Source: Gammaproteobacteria bacterium Ga0077536 (GTDB lineage: Bacteria > Pseudomonadota > Gammaproteobacteria > Ga0077536). Taken from it: a stretch of 64,000 bases of DNA. Position numbers and translations under genes: made by a program. The DNA is taken from the NCBI GenBank assembly GCA_001464935.1, contig LNEL01000049.1, positions 1 through 64,000 on the forward strand, in the 5' to 3' direction. Within the stretch, counting starts at the first letter, position 1. Each line of letters opens with the position of its first letter. Positions 37,495 to 45,742 of the stretch are shown piece after piece. Below the pieces are notes generated by a model that was not told the DNA's origin, did no database searches, and saw nothing but the letters and a program-made list of their open reading frames with translations.

Positions 37495-38130
37495 TCAGCG
37501 TTGACCAGGCGAGTGGGTGTGTCGTGGCGGGCAGGCGTGCAGCCGCCGCTCCGTGACGAGATAGTCCAGCGGCTCGTCGTGCGCGGCGAGCGGCAGCTCA
37601 TCGAGGAGCTGAAATTCATAGCAAAGCCCGATGCGCACTGCCTCCGGATGCCGGGCCAGCCAGCGATCGTAATAGCCGGCGCCGTACCCCAGCCGACCAC
37701 CAGCCGTTGAAAATGCGAGGCCTGGCACGAGCACTGCGTCGACCTTGCCCGGATGCGCCGGGGAGCCGGCCGGCGGGCTCAGGATGCCGAGCGCCCCGGG
37801 CAGGAGCGCCGACCAGCCGGGAAAGGCGGTGGCCACCATCAGGGTCCGATCGACGAGGCTGGGGACCAGTACCGTCGCGTTCGCTGCTTCCAGCGCGCTG
37901 ATGAGGTGTCGCGTGTCGACTTCGCCGGCAGTCGACAGGTAGCAGAAAACAGTTCGGGGGCGCATCTGACACAGGAATTGGCCGAGCAGGGCGTCGAGGT
38001 GACGCTGGGCAAGCGCCGTGGCGGATGCCGACCGGGAGGCTCGAAGCGCTTTGATTCGGGTGCGAACCAGCCGCTTGGCAGCGGCAGCGGCGTCATCGTT
38101 TGGGGGCTGCATCGAAGGTTCCTGCGCCAA
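37495..38130 (-). CDS. fau: 5-formyltetrahydrofolate cyclo-ligase family protein
   Basis: The 211-residue protein starts at ATG 38130 or at the seventh codon (38112). It carries the family signature [16 protein letters not shown] and the preceding [11 protein letters not shown], and an N-terminal Lys/Arg-rich segment for substrate phosphate binding. It converts 5-formyl-THF to methenyl-THF with ATP. It is divergent from rpsP across a very short region, and the 3' end faces a 271-bp non-coding stretch. Confidence 0.92.
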   Translation of the reverse strand: MAQEPSMQPPNDDAAAAAKRLVRTRIKALRASRSASATALAQRHLDALLGQFLCQMRPRTVFCYLSTAGEVDTRHLISALEAANATVLVPSLVDRTLMVATAFPGWSALLPGALGILSPPAGSPAHPGKVDAVLVPGLAFSTAGGRLGYGAGYYDRWLARHPEAVRIGLCYEFQLLDELPLAAHDEPLDYLVTERRLHACPPRHTHSPGQR

Positions 38131-38144
38131 ATCCGTCAGATAGC

Positions 38145-38174
38145 TTCAAATTGCGCACGAACTCCGTATAGAAT
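38145..38174 (+). promoter_or_regulatory. probable promoter of the rpsP-rimM-trmD-rplS operon
   Basis: TTCAAA (38145) and TAGAAT (38169) lie 18 bp apart, followed by the GC-rich ACGGGCCC discriminator seen at ribosomal promoters. A start near 38181 leaves almost no leader before the S16 coding frame, which fits the suspected deletion at the rpsP 5' end. Confidence 0.55.
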
Positions 38175-38193
38175 ACGGGCCCTCTCGACCGGA

Positions 38194-38457
38194 CTGGCCG
38201 GGGCCCCACGAAGGCTCTCCCGCACAGGCGCCAAAGCCCGTCCTTTTTATCACATCGTTGTCACCGACAGCCGCAACCAGCGCGACGGTCGTTTCATCGA
38301 GCGGGTCGGTTTCTTCAATCCGATCGCCGTCGCATCCGAAGAGTCGTTTCGCGTTGATCGTGCCCGTTACGAATACTGGCTCGGCGTTGGCGCCCAGCCG
38401 TCCGAGCGCGTGGCCAGCCTGCTCAAGCAGCACCCGCCCGCCGCTGTCGCCGCCTGA
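38194..38457 (+). CDS. rpsP: 30S ribosomal protein S16, start codon missing or CTG
   Basis: The frame encodes [34 protein letters not shown] and the rest of S16, about 81 residues from the conserved RLSR. The usual MVTI beginning is absent: codons before it read GCC CCA CGA AGG, and no ATG, GTG or TTG occurs in any frame between the promoter and the conserved core. The only NTG is an in-frame CTG at 38194, used here as a nominal start. A Shine-Dalgarno-like GAAGG (38210-38214) abuts the coding core, as if about 15-25 bp carrying spacer and start codon had been lost. Since S16 is essential, an assembly or sequencing deletion is the likeliest cause. Confidence 0.75.
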   Translation: MAGAPRRLSRTGAKARPFYHIVVTDSRNQRDGRFIERVGFFNPIAVASEESFRVDRARYEYWLGVGAQPSERVASLLKQHPPAAVAA

Positions 38458-38498
38458 GAGCCCCCATTGCGCCGCTCTGCCGCGAACCCGCCGGGTCC

Positions 38499-39068
38499 GT
38501 GGCAGAGCAGCCAAATCTCCCCTTCTCCGTGCCTTCTGCTGACGAGGAGAGCGCCCGAGCACCCGCGCCGACGGCGCGAATACTGCTCGGCGAGATCAAG
38601 GCCGTTTTCGGCACACGCGGCTGGCTGAAGATCCACTCGGAGACGCGGCCTCGCGACGCGATCCTCGGCTATCACGCCTGGCAGATTGGCCGTCAGCACG
38701 ATTGGCAACGATACGTACTCACGGAATCGAGGGTCCAGGGACCCTCGCTGCTGGTCAAACTGCAAGACGTCGATGACCGTGAGGCCGCCGAGCTGCTGAT
38801 TGGCCAGCGCATCGCGGTGCTGCCCGATGATCTGGCCCCGCTGCCAACCGGCACTTACTACTGGCGCGATCTCGTTGGCTTGGCTGTGGTCAATACCGAC
38901 GGTGTCGCGCTCGGCGTCGTGCACAGTCTCATCGAGACAGGTTCGAACGACGTGCTGTGCGTACGCGGCGACCGTGAGCGGCTGATCCCCTTCGTCACCG
39001 GCCTGTACGTTGTCGATGTCGACCTGCCAGCACGCCGCCTGACTGTCGACTGGCAGCCGGACGACTGA
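38499..39068 (+). CDS. rimM: ribosome maturation factor RimM
   Basis: The start is GTG 38499 (then AEQPNLPFSVPSADEESA); the first conserved motif, LLGEIKAVFGTRGWLKIHSET, begins near residue 29, so a start inside the variable lead is also possible. The C-terminal PRC-barrel shows TYYWRDLVGLAVVNTDGVALG and LIPFVTGLYVVDVDLPARRL, typical of RimM. It helps assemble the 30S head by binding S19. It lies between rpsP and trmD as in most bacteria. Confidence 0.94.
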   Translation: MAEQPNLPFSVPSADEESARAPAPTARILLGEIKAVFGTRGWLKIHSETRPRDAILGYHAWQIGRQHDWQRYVLTESRVQGPSLLVKLQDVDDREAAELLIGQRIAVLPDDLAPLPTGTYYWRDLVGLAVVNTDGVALGVVHSLIETGSNDVLCVRGDRERLIPFVTGLYVVDVDLPARRLTVDWQPDD

Positions 39069-39069
39069 C

Positions 39070-39861
39070 TTGAGGCGCTACACCTGCATCACGCTGTTTC
39101 CGGATCTGATCGCGAGTTTCGGCGACACCGGCATCGTGCGCCGGGCCAGGGTGGCCGGCCTCATTGAACTCGCGACGGTCAATCCCAGAACCTTTGCCGA
39201 TGACGCCCGCGGCACGGTCGATGACGCGCCGTACGGGGGTGGGCCGGGCATGGTGATGATGGCGCGGCCGCTGCGCCTGGCGATTGCCGCCGCGCGCGCG
39301 CGCCAACCGGGACCGAGTCACGTCGTTTACCTGAGTCCCCAGGGCACGCCGCTCACGGAAGCCACGCTGCCACAGCTCGCGCAGCACGAACATCTGGTGC
39401 TGCTCTGTGGGCGGTACGAAGGCATTGACGAGCGCGTGGTCGACGCCGATGTCGACAGCGAATGGTCGATCGGGGACTTCGTGCTGTCGGGAGGAGAGGT
39501 GCCGGCAATGGCCGTGATTGACGCGCTGACGCGTCGGCTCGAAGGCGCCCTCGGCGACGAGCGCTCGGCCGTCGAGGACTCTTTCGCAAACGGGCTGCTG
39601 GATCATCCGCATTACACCCGCCCGGAAATCATTGACGGCATGCCCGTGCCGCCGGTGCTGATGAGCGGGAATCACGCGGCCATTGCCCGCTGGCGTCGCC
39701 AGCAGGCCCTGGGCCGGACCTGGCGCCGGCGTCCCGACCTGCTGGCGCAGCTCGAACTGACGGCGGCCGACCGCACCCTGCTCGAAGAATATCGCGCCGG
39801 GGCTCAAAACGATTCCCATGACGCTGATAATCAGGCTAAAATCGACGGCTCGAACCGATGA
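39070..39861 (+). CDS. trmD: tRNA (guanine-37-N1)-methyltransferase
   Basis: A TTG at 39070, 1 bp after the rimM stop, is the best start ([16 protein letters not shown] follows); no ATG is near the conserved N-terminus. The 263-residue SPOUT enzyme shows [42 protein letters not shown] and the C-terminal DHPHYTRP. It methylates G37 of tRNAs reading CNN codons, preventing frameshifts. It forms a trefoil-knot dimer with SAM. The end overlaps the leader of rplS. Confidence 0.96.
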   Translation: MRRYTCITLFPDLIASFGDTGIVRRARVAGLIELATVNPRTFADDARGTVDDAPYGGGPGMVMMARPLRLAIAAARARQPGPSHVVYLSPQGTPLTEATLPQLAQHEHLVLLCGRYEGIDERVVDADVDSEWSIGDFVLSGGEVPAMAVIDALTRRLEGALGDERSAVEDSFANGLLDHPHYTRPEIIDGMPVPPVLMSGNHAAIARWRRQQALGRTWRRRPDLLAQLELTAADRTLLEEYRAGAQNDSHDADNQAKIDGSNR

Positions 39862-39884
39862 ACGCCGACTCCGGAGCTCCCGCC

Positions 39885-40244
39885 ATGACCAATATCATCC
39901 AGCAACTCGAAAGCGAATTGATGCAGAAGACGATTCCGGCATTCGCCCCAGGCGATACCGTGGTCGTGCAGGTGCGCGTCAAGGAAGGCACCCGGGAGCG
40001 TCTGCAGGCATTCGAAGGCGTCGTCATCGCCATCCGCAAGCGCGGCGCGAATTCCTCGTTCACCGTGCGCAAGATTTCACATGGCGAAGGCGTGGAGCGC
40101 GTGTTCCCGACCTACAGCCCGCTGATTGCCGAAATCTCCGTCAAGCGCAAAGGCGCCGTCCGCCGCGCCAAGCTCTATTACATGCGCGAACTCAAGGGCA
40201 AGGCGGCGCGCATTCGCGAGAAGATCACCGCCAAGGCGAACTGA
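39885..40244 (+). CDS. rplS: 50S ribosomal protein L19
   Basis: ATG 39885 ([20 protein letters not shown]) gives 119 residues; the tracked start is 9 codons earlier, inside the trmD end. [32 protein letters not shown] and [24 protein letters not shown] identify L19, located at the 30S-50S interface. It closes the rpsP operon and is followed by a perfect hairpin. Confidence 0.97.
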   Translation: MTNIIQQLESELMQKTIPAFAPGDTVVVQVRVKEGTRERLQAFEGVVIAIRKRGANSSFTVRKISHGEGVERVFPTYSPLIAEISVKRKGAVRRAKLYYMRELKGKAARIREKITAKAN

Positions 40245-40267
40245 CGCCTCTTCGACGCGCTTCCCGC

Positions 40268-40291
40268 CACCGCGCTGTCTGCAGCGCGGTG
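40268..40291. terminator. 10-bp perfect hairpin between convergent rplS and glutaredoxin genes
   Basis: CACCGCGCTG-TCTG-CAGCGCGGTG is a very stable stem with a 4-nt loop lying 24 bp after rplS and 7 bp beyond the convergent gene. No T-run follows on either strand, so it is a probable 3'-end structure rather than a proven terminator. Confidence 0.55.
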
Positions 40292-40297
40292 ACCCGC

Positions 40298-40558
40298 TCA
40301 TCTGCCGCTCAACTCTTCCAGGTAGCGGCAGATATCAGCCGACTCGTAAAGCCAGCGAACGGCACCCCCGTCTTCTTCAATGCGCAGACACGGCACCTGT
40401 GTCTTGCCGCCACCCTTGAGCAGCGCTTCGCGATGCTGGGGATTACCCGTCGCGTCACGGATCTCGATAGCCATCCCCAGCCTGTCCATCGTCTGGCGCA
40501 CCCGCGCGCAAAACCAGCAGGTATCGGAGTTGTACAGGGCCAGTCTTGGTCCACTCAT
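40298..40558 (-). CDS. small glutaredoxin-like protein
   Basis: ATG 40558 (MSGPRLALYNSDTCWFCARV) gives 86 residues; the longer tracked ORF is unconserved. It has a dithiol CWFC active site near residue 14, followed by QVPCLRIEEDGGAVRWLYES, which carries the cis-Pro and the substrate-binding surface of glutaredoxins. It probably reduces glutathione mixed disulfides. The gene stands alone, facing rplS. Confidence 0.85.
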   Translation of the reverse strand: MSGPRLALYNSDTCWFCARVRQTMDRLGMAIEIRDATGNPQHREALLKGGGKTQVPCLRIEEDGGAVRWLYESADICRYLEELSGR

Positions 40559-40753
40559 CACGTTCTCCAGCGGCGCGCGCCGCGCGTGGCCGCCCGTACG
40601 GGCGGCGAATTTGCCGTTACGCCTTGCCGGCAAGGCGCTATTCTTCGTACATCTGCGCTCACGTTAATCGTCGCGGCGACTCGCCACAATATCCGGCCTG
40701 ACCCGCACTCGAGCAGCGGACGACCATGACCCGCTCCGCCTGGAGGCCAGCGC

Positions 40754-41644
40754 TTGGCAGCTGACGAAAACGCCCTCGTGCATCGCTTTCTCGATCACCT
40801 CTGGGTCGAGTTCGGCCTCAGCGACAACACCGTTGCCGCCTATCGCACGGATGTCGATCACTTCCGACGCTTTCTCGCCGTCCGTGGATTGACGCTCGTC
40901 GCGGTGACCGACGCGGAGCTGTTCGCCTATCTCAGCCACAGTGCGCGCGGTTCGAGCCGCACGACGGCACGTCGTCTGTCGGCCCTGCGCCGCCTGTTCC
41001 GCTACCTGCTGCGCGAGCGGCTGGTCGCTGGCGATCCGACCGCCGCGGTCGATGGCCCGCGTATCGGCCGCAAACTGCCGCACAGCCTGTCCGAGGCGGA
41101 TGTCGAAGCACTGCTGGCCGCCCCCGACACCTCATCGCCGCTGGGCCTGCGCGACCGCACGATGCTGGAACTGCTGTATGCGACCGGTCTGCGCGTGTCC
41201 GAACTGATCGGCGTTCGCATCGGCGACATCAACCTCGTGCAGGGCGTGGTGCGCATCGTCGGCAAAGGTGACAAGGAACGCCTGGTGCCAGTTGGCGAAG
41301 TCGCGCTCGAATGGCTCGCGCGCTACTTCGACGGTGGACGAGCCAGCATTCTGAACGGCCAGTTGACCGACGCGGTGTTTCCGACCGCGCGCGGAGCTGC
41401 GATGACGCGTCAATCCTTCTGGCAAATCATCAAGAAGCACGGACTGCGTGCGGGCATCACGGCCGAACTTTCGCCGCACACGCTGCGTCATGCATTCGCC
41501 ACGCACCTGCTCAATCACGGCGCCGATCTGCGCGTCGTGCAGATGTTGCTCGGGCACGCCGATATTTCGACGACGCAAATCTATACGCATCTGGCGAAGG
41601 AGCGTCTGAAGGCCCTGCATGCGCAGCACCATCCTCGCGGCTGA
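40754..41644 (+). CDS. xerD: site-specific tyrosine recombinase XerD
   Basis: The start is TTG 40754: GGAGG at 40742-40746 sits seven bases upstream, and the ATG at 40726 is in another frame that stops at once. The 296-residue recombinase has the SAM-like N-terminal domain and catalytic residues in YATGLRVSEL (Arg), GKGDKERLVP (Lys), HTLRHAFATHLL (His, Arg), GHADISTTQIYTHL (His, Tyr). It acts with XerC at dif to resolve chromosome dimers. Its length and its position near dsbC identify XerD rather than a phage integrase. Confidence 0.93.
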   Translation: MAADENALVHRFLDHLWVEFGLSDNTVAAYRTDVDHFRRFLAVRGLTLVAVTDAELFAYLSHSARGSSRTTARRLSALRRLFRYLLRERLVAGDPTAAVDGPRIGRKLPHSLSEADVEALLAAPDTSSPLGLRDRTMLELLYATGLRVSELIGVRIGDINLVQGVVRIVGKGDKERLVPVGEVALEWLARYFDGGRASILNGQLTDAVFPTARGAAMTRQSFWQIIKKHGLRAGITAELSPHTLRHAFATHLLNHGADLRVVQMLLGHADISTTQIYTHLAKERLKALHAQHHPRG

Positions 41645-41673
41645 GTGGCAGCGCGCCCGACGCGCGCGGCGTC

Positions 41674-43491
41674 TCAGTCGTCGGCCGTGGCGGGTGGTAC
41701 GACGCTCAGTACTTCCGCGAAGGTCGTGCGGCCGGCGCCTATCTTGAGTGCGCCGGCGAGCCGCAGTGGCCGCATGCCGTTGGTCAATCCTGCCCGACGC
41801 AGTTCGATACTGTTGCAGCCGGGCCTGATCAGCGCGTTGATCGCGTTGTCGATCGTCAGGATTTCGTAGATACCCTCGCGGCCCCGGAAGCCGGTGTGCC
41901 GACATTCGTCGCACCCCCTGCCGACCTGCGTCGTAGGCGGTGGTGCAACCGACGCGCGACCGATCAGGCTGCTCCAGGCGTCGACATCGGTCGGCACCGG
42001 CGCCTTGCAGTGGGGGCAGAGCGTCCGCACCAGTCGCTGCGCTACGACGCCGAGCAGCGTAGCGCCGATCAGGTACGGCTCCACGCCGAGATCCATCAAG
42101 CGGGTCACGGCCGATGGCGCGTCATTGGTGTGCAGGGTCGACAGCACCAGGTGGCCGGTCAACGCCGCCTGGATCGCGACGTCGGCCGTCTCACGATCGC
42201 GTATTTCACCCACCATGATTACGTCCGGATCCTGACGCAGCAGCGTGCGGACGCCGCCGGCGAAGTCGAGGTCGATCGCAGGCTGAACCTGCATCTGGTT
42301 GAACGCGGGCTCGACCATTTCAATCGGGTCTTCGATCGTGCAGACATTGATTTCGGGCCGCGCGAGCTGACGCAGTGCCGAATAGAGTGTCGTCGTCTTG
42401 CCCGATCCGGTGGGTCCGGTGACGAGAATGACGCCGTAGGTGTGGCGCACCATGCGATCCCACATTGCGATGTCATCTTCATTGAAGCCGAGCGCGGAAA
42501 ACGGCTGCTCGAGCTTCTCCGGATCGAAAATGCGCATCACGAGCTTCTCGCCGAAGGTAGTGGGCATCGTCGAGAGGCGCAGTTCGATCTCCTTGCCCAG
42601 CGGCGTCTTGGTCTTCATGCGACCATCCTGCGGCCGGCGTTTGTCGGCGACGTCCATGCGTCCGAGAGTCTTGATGCGGCTGATGATCGCCGCAATCACG
42701 GGCGTGCTCATCTGGTTGACGAGATGCAGCACGCCGTCGATCCGAAACCGGATACTGCTCTGTTCCCGCCGCGGCTCGATGTGGATGTCGCTCGCGCGCT
42801 GTTCGAAGGCGTACTGCAGCAACCAGTCGACCAGGTGCACGATATGCCGGTCGTTGGCATCCGGTTCGCCGCTTTCGCCGAGCTGCGTCAGTGCTTCGAA
42901 GTTTTCGACGATGTTCGTGCGTTCCGACGCCTTGCTGATCGCCGCCTTCGTGATCGAGCGGCTGACGCCGTAGAACTCTTTCAGATAGCGTTCGACGTCA
43001 ATCGGGTTGGCCAGCACACGTTGGATGCGGCGTTTGACGATCGGCGTGATTTCCTTTTCCCATTCAGTGATGAACGGTTCGGGCGATGCAATCGTGACCT
43101 GCGTATCGGTCACCTCGACCGGCAGGAACTGCCAGCGCGTCGCATAGGCCTGAGAGACAAGACTCGTGACCGACTCCACGTCGATTTTCAGCGGGTCGAT
43201 GCGGTAGTAGGGCAGTTTCGCGGATTCCGCGATCAGTCGGGTGATGGTCTCGATCGTCAGCGGATAACCCGGCGTCGTGTCGCTGTGTACGCCCTGCGCG
43301 GCAATCTGCACGAACGGATGTCGCCCGTCGCTGTCGCTGAGCGCGCCGCGCAGGCGCTGGACGGTACGCGCCTGCAGAATGCCGCCGGCGCGCAATTGCG
43401 CAAGCACGTCGTTCAGCGTCAGGCGCCGCTCCACATTCGGGCGCTCGCGCGCACCGCGCACCGTCGTCGACAGCCGTTCAGGTCCCGCCAC
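41674..43491 (-). CDS. GspE/PilB-family secretion or pilus-assembly ATPase
   Basis: The 605-residue ATPase has an N-terminal MshEN-like segment (LRAGGILQARTVQRLRGAL, which resembles the c-di-GMP-binding helices of MshE), a T2SSE N-domain, then Walker A GPTGSGKTT, an Asp box, LDFAGGVRTLLRQDPDVIMVGEIRDRETA and HTNDAPSAVTRL, and a zinc-binding CPHCKAP...CDECRHTG. No pseudopilin, secretin or inner-membrane partner is in the window. It overlaps the kinase gene by 14 bp, so the two are co-translated. An ATPase without its machine nearby suggests it works on an unlinked system. Confidence 0.88.
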   Translation of the reverse strand: MAGPERLSTTVRGARERPNVERRLTLNDVLAQLRAGGILQARTVQRLRGALSDSDGRHPFVQIAAQGVHSDTTPGYPLTIETITRLIAESAKLPYYRIDPLKIDVESVTSLVSQAYATRWQFLPVEVTDTQVTIASPEPFITEWEKEITPIVKRRIQRVLANPIDVERYLKEFYGVSRSITKAAISKASERTNIVENFEALTQLGESGEPDANDRHIVHLVDWLLQYAFEQRASDIHIEPRREQSSIRFRIDGVLHLVNQMSTPVIAAIISRIKTLGRMDVADKRRPQDGRMKTKTPLGKEIELRLSTMPTTFGEKLVMRIFDPEKLEQPFSALGFNEDDIAMWDRMVRHTYGVILVTGPTGSGKTTTLYSALRQLARPEINVCTIEDPIEMVEPAFNQMQVQPAIDLDFAGGVRTLLRQDPDVIMVGEIRDRETADVAIQAALTGHLVLSTLHTNDAPSAVTRLMDLGVEPYLIGATLLGVVAQRLVRTLCPHCKAPVPTDVDAWSSLIGRASVAPPPTTQVGRGCDECRHTGFRGREGIYEILTIDNAINALIRPGCNSIELRRAGLTNGMRPLRLAGALKIGAGRTTFAEVLSVVPPATADD

Positions 43492-44797
43492 TGCCGGCCT
43501 CCAGGACCGCCATCTGCTCAGTCACCGATTCGAGGCGATTGATCAGCGCCAACAGGAAGCTGCGCTGGAACTTGATCTGGGAATTGACCGACATCCGGTC
43601 GATGGTCGTGCCCTTGATGCGCAGCACGGTCACATTGTTCGCAGCGATGATCGTCGCGCAGCGCTCACGGCCGGAGAGCAGCCCCATTTCACCGAAGCAG
43701 TCGCCAATGCCGAGTTCAATCAGCGCGCGTCCGTTCTTTTCCACGTGCACGCTGCCGTCCACGATGACATAGAACGAGGCGTCGACGTCGCCCTCGCTGA
43801 CAATCGGGTCGCCGGCACGGGCGACGGTCCAGTCGCCGGCGTGGATCAGTTCCCACAGTTCGACATCCTGGAAATCCTTGAAGAACGGCAGGCCGCTGAT
43901 GCGCGCGAATTTTTCCTGCTGTGAGACGCCGCGCGCGGCGTCGCGCAAAAAATCGTAGACGAGCGAGAGGTCACCGGCGAAGTCGGCGCCCGTGCGATAC
44001 CGGTATTGCAGCGTGCGCGCCAGCGCCTTGTCCATGATGCGCTGATAGATTTCCGGAATGTCCGAGCGGAATTCCGAGAGCGGCGGTGGCTTCGTATTCA
44101 GGATCCGGTGCTGGATCGCCTCGAAGTTGGTGGCCTCGAACGGATGCTTGCCGGTCAGCAACTGGTAGCCGAGCACGCCGAGGGCGAAGAGATCGGACTG
44201 GCCGGTCAGCGGTTCGAGGCGGATCTGTTCCGGCGACATGTACAGCGGCGAGCCAACCCACTCTTCGCTCGCAGTCTGCGCCGCACTGTTCGTCACGGCG
44301 ACCCCGAAGTCGGCGATCTTGACGTCCATGCTGTCGCTGATCAGCACATTGCGCGGTTTGATGTCGCGGTGGACGACACCGCGGCGATGCGCGTAGTCCA
44401 GCGCCAGCGCGCACTGGTAGAGAATGCTCGTCACCTGTTCGAGTGGCAGCAGCTGGTCCGGTTTGGTGTATTGATCGAGCGTACGGCCGCCCGGGACGTA
44501 CTCCATGACAATGAAGTTGAACGCTTCGTCGGCGCCTGCGTCGTAGATGCTGGTGATGTTGGGGTGGCGCAGCATGCCGGCCGTCTGCGCCTCATTGAAG
44601 AACTGCTGGCGGTGCTGCTGAGCTTCGTCATCGTTGCCGCGAGGTCCCGGATTTGCCACCTTGAGCGCAACGGGGCGGTCGATGAACGGATCCTGGGCGA
44701 GGTAGACGCAGGCCATGTTGCCGGCGCCGATTTTGCGCACGATGCGGTACTTGCCGAGATGACGGCCCTCGAGGTCGGCTGCAGCCTGCGACTCCAT
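43478..44797 (-). CDS. Ser/Thr protein kinase with C-terminal cyclic-nucleotide-binding domain
   Basis: ATG 44797 (MESQAAADLEGRHLGKYRIV) gives 439 residues; the tracked start adds 21. A complete Hanks kinase domain covers about 15-275: KIGAGNMACVYLAQD loop, VALKVA lysine, HRDIKPRNVL and DFG. Residues 310-430 form a cNMP-binding beta-roll with the phosphate-binding cassette IGDCFGEMGLLSGRERCATI, keeping the Glu and Arg. There is no transmembrane or PASTA segment. The order kinase-cNMP is the reverse of eukaryotic PKG. The 14-bp overlap with the secretion ATPase points to it as a substrate or partner. Confidence 0.9.
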   Translation of the reverse strand: MESQAAADLEGRHLGKYRIVRKIGAGNMACVYLAQDPFIDRPVALKVANPGPRGNDDEAQQHRQQFFNEAQTAGMLRHPNITSIYDAGADEAFNFIVMEYVPGGRTLDQYTKPDQLLPLEQVTSILYQCALALDYAHRRGVVHRDIKPRNVLISDSMDVKIADFGVAVTNSAAQTASEEWVGSPLYMSPEQIRLEPLTGQSDLFALGVLGYQLLTGKHPFEATNFEAIQHRILNTKPPPLSEFRSDIPEIYQRIMDKALARTLQYRYRTGADFAGDLSLVYDFLRDAARGVSQQEKFARISGLPFFKDFQDVELWELIHAGDWTVARAGDPIVSEGDVDASFYVIVDGSVHVEKNGRALIELGIGDCFGEMGLLSGRERCATIIAANNVTVLRIKGTTIDRMSVNSQIKFQRSFLLALINRLESVTEQMAVLEAGSGGT

Positions 44798-44986
44798 TGC
44801 GCGTTCGAGACTCCCGGAAAGTGAGCAGTAGCCGCCGCACTGTAGCGACTTTGGCCTCAATGCGGAACACGCGGCGCCGCTAGCAGTCAGAAGCCGCAGA
44901 ACATCCCGAGGTGGTCTGTCCCTCGCGTTGTCCTTATCATGTCGGCCGCATTTGGTGCCGATTAATCCTTAATTCGAGGGATACGA

Positions 44987-45718
44987 ATGACCCCTTTTCG
45001 CCTGGTCGCCGCGCTGACGGTGACGCTCCTGGGCCTCCCGTTGGTCGCTGGTGCCGACGACGCGCTGACTGCCAAACTGAAATCCCGAATTCGCGCCGTG
45101 ATTCCGGATACGGAGATTACGAGCGTCAAGCCCGGGCCGATTCCCGGCCTGTATGAAGTGATGCTGGGCCCGACGATCCTGTACATGACCGAGGACGGCA
45201 AGTTTGCCGTGCGTGGCGATGTGTTCGACCTCGAATCCCGCGTCAACGTGACCGATCAGCGGCGAACGCAGGCACGCGTCGATGCGTTCCATGCGCTGGG
45301 CGACAACAGCGCCATCCGGTTCACGGCGACGGGCGGCAAGGCGAAGCACGAAATCTTCGTGTTCACCGACATCGACTGCGGCTATTGCCGGAAAATGCAT
45401 CAGGAAATCAACCAATTGACGAGCGCCGGCATCACCGTGAACTACCTTGCGTTCCCGCGCACGGGGCTCGACAGCGAGTCCTATGACAAGGCGGTGGCCG
45501 TCTGGTGCGCCGCCGATCCCAAAGCCGCGCTGACCACCGCCAAATCGGGCAAGAAGGTGCCGAGCGCGAAGTGCGATAACCCGGTGGCATCCCACTTCCA
45601 TCTGGGCGAAGCCATGGGCGTGCGTGGCACGCCGTCGGTGTTCTCCGACACGGGCGAGGAACTGGGCGGGTATATCCCGGCGAAGGAACTGGTGCGCATC
45701 CTGACCACTGGCGGCTGA
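44987..45718 (+). CDS. dsbC: thiol:disulfide interchange protein DsbC
   Basis: The 243-residue periplasmic protein has a signal peptide (LVAALTVTLLGLPLVAGA), a dimerisation domain with PGPIPGLYEVML, and a thioredoxin-like domain with CGYC at 130-133 and a cis-Pro in GTPSVFSD. Two more Cys (WCAAD; KCDNP) form the structural disulfide. DsbC isomerises wrong disulfides and is kept reduced by DsbD. It is normally next to xerD; here the kinase-ATPase pair separates them. Confidence 0.93.
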   Translation: MTPFRLVAALTVTLLGLPLVAGADDALTAKLKSRIRAVIPDTEITSVKPGPIPGLYEVMLGPTILYMTEDGKFAVRGDVFDLESRVNVTDQRRTQARVDAFHALGDNSAIRFTATGGKAKHEIFVFTDIDCGYCRKMHQEINQLTSAGITVNYLAFPRTGLDSESYDKAVAVWCAADPKAALTTAKSGKKVPSAKCDNPVASHFHLGEAMGVRGTPSVFSDTGEELGGYIPAKELVRILTTGG

Positions 45719-45742
45719 GTCGCACCGATCGGGTCCACGACC

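Noticed and set aside
38131-38193. 6S RNA upstream of fau
   Set aside because: Only about 60 bp separate fau and rpsP, too short for 6S RNA.
40754-41644. Prophage or mobile-element integrase
   Set aside because: Length, motifs and neighbours match chromosomal XerD; no attachment site, phage gene or composition shift is near.
41311-43542. 743-residue plus-strand ORF
   Set aside because: Reading frame through xerD and antisense to the GspE-type ATPase; no motif.
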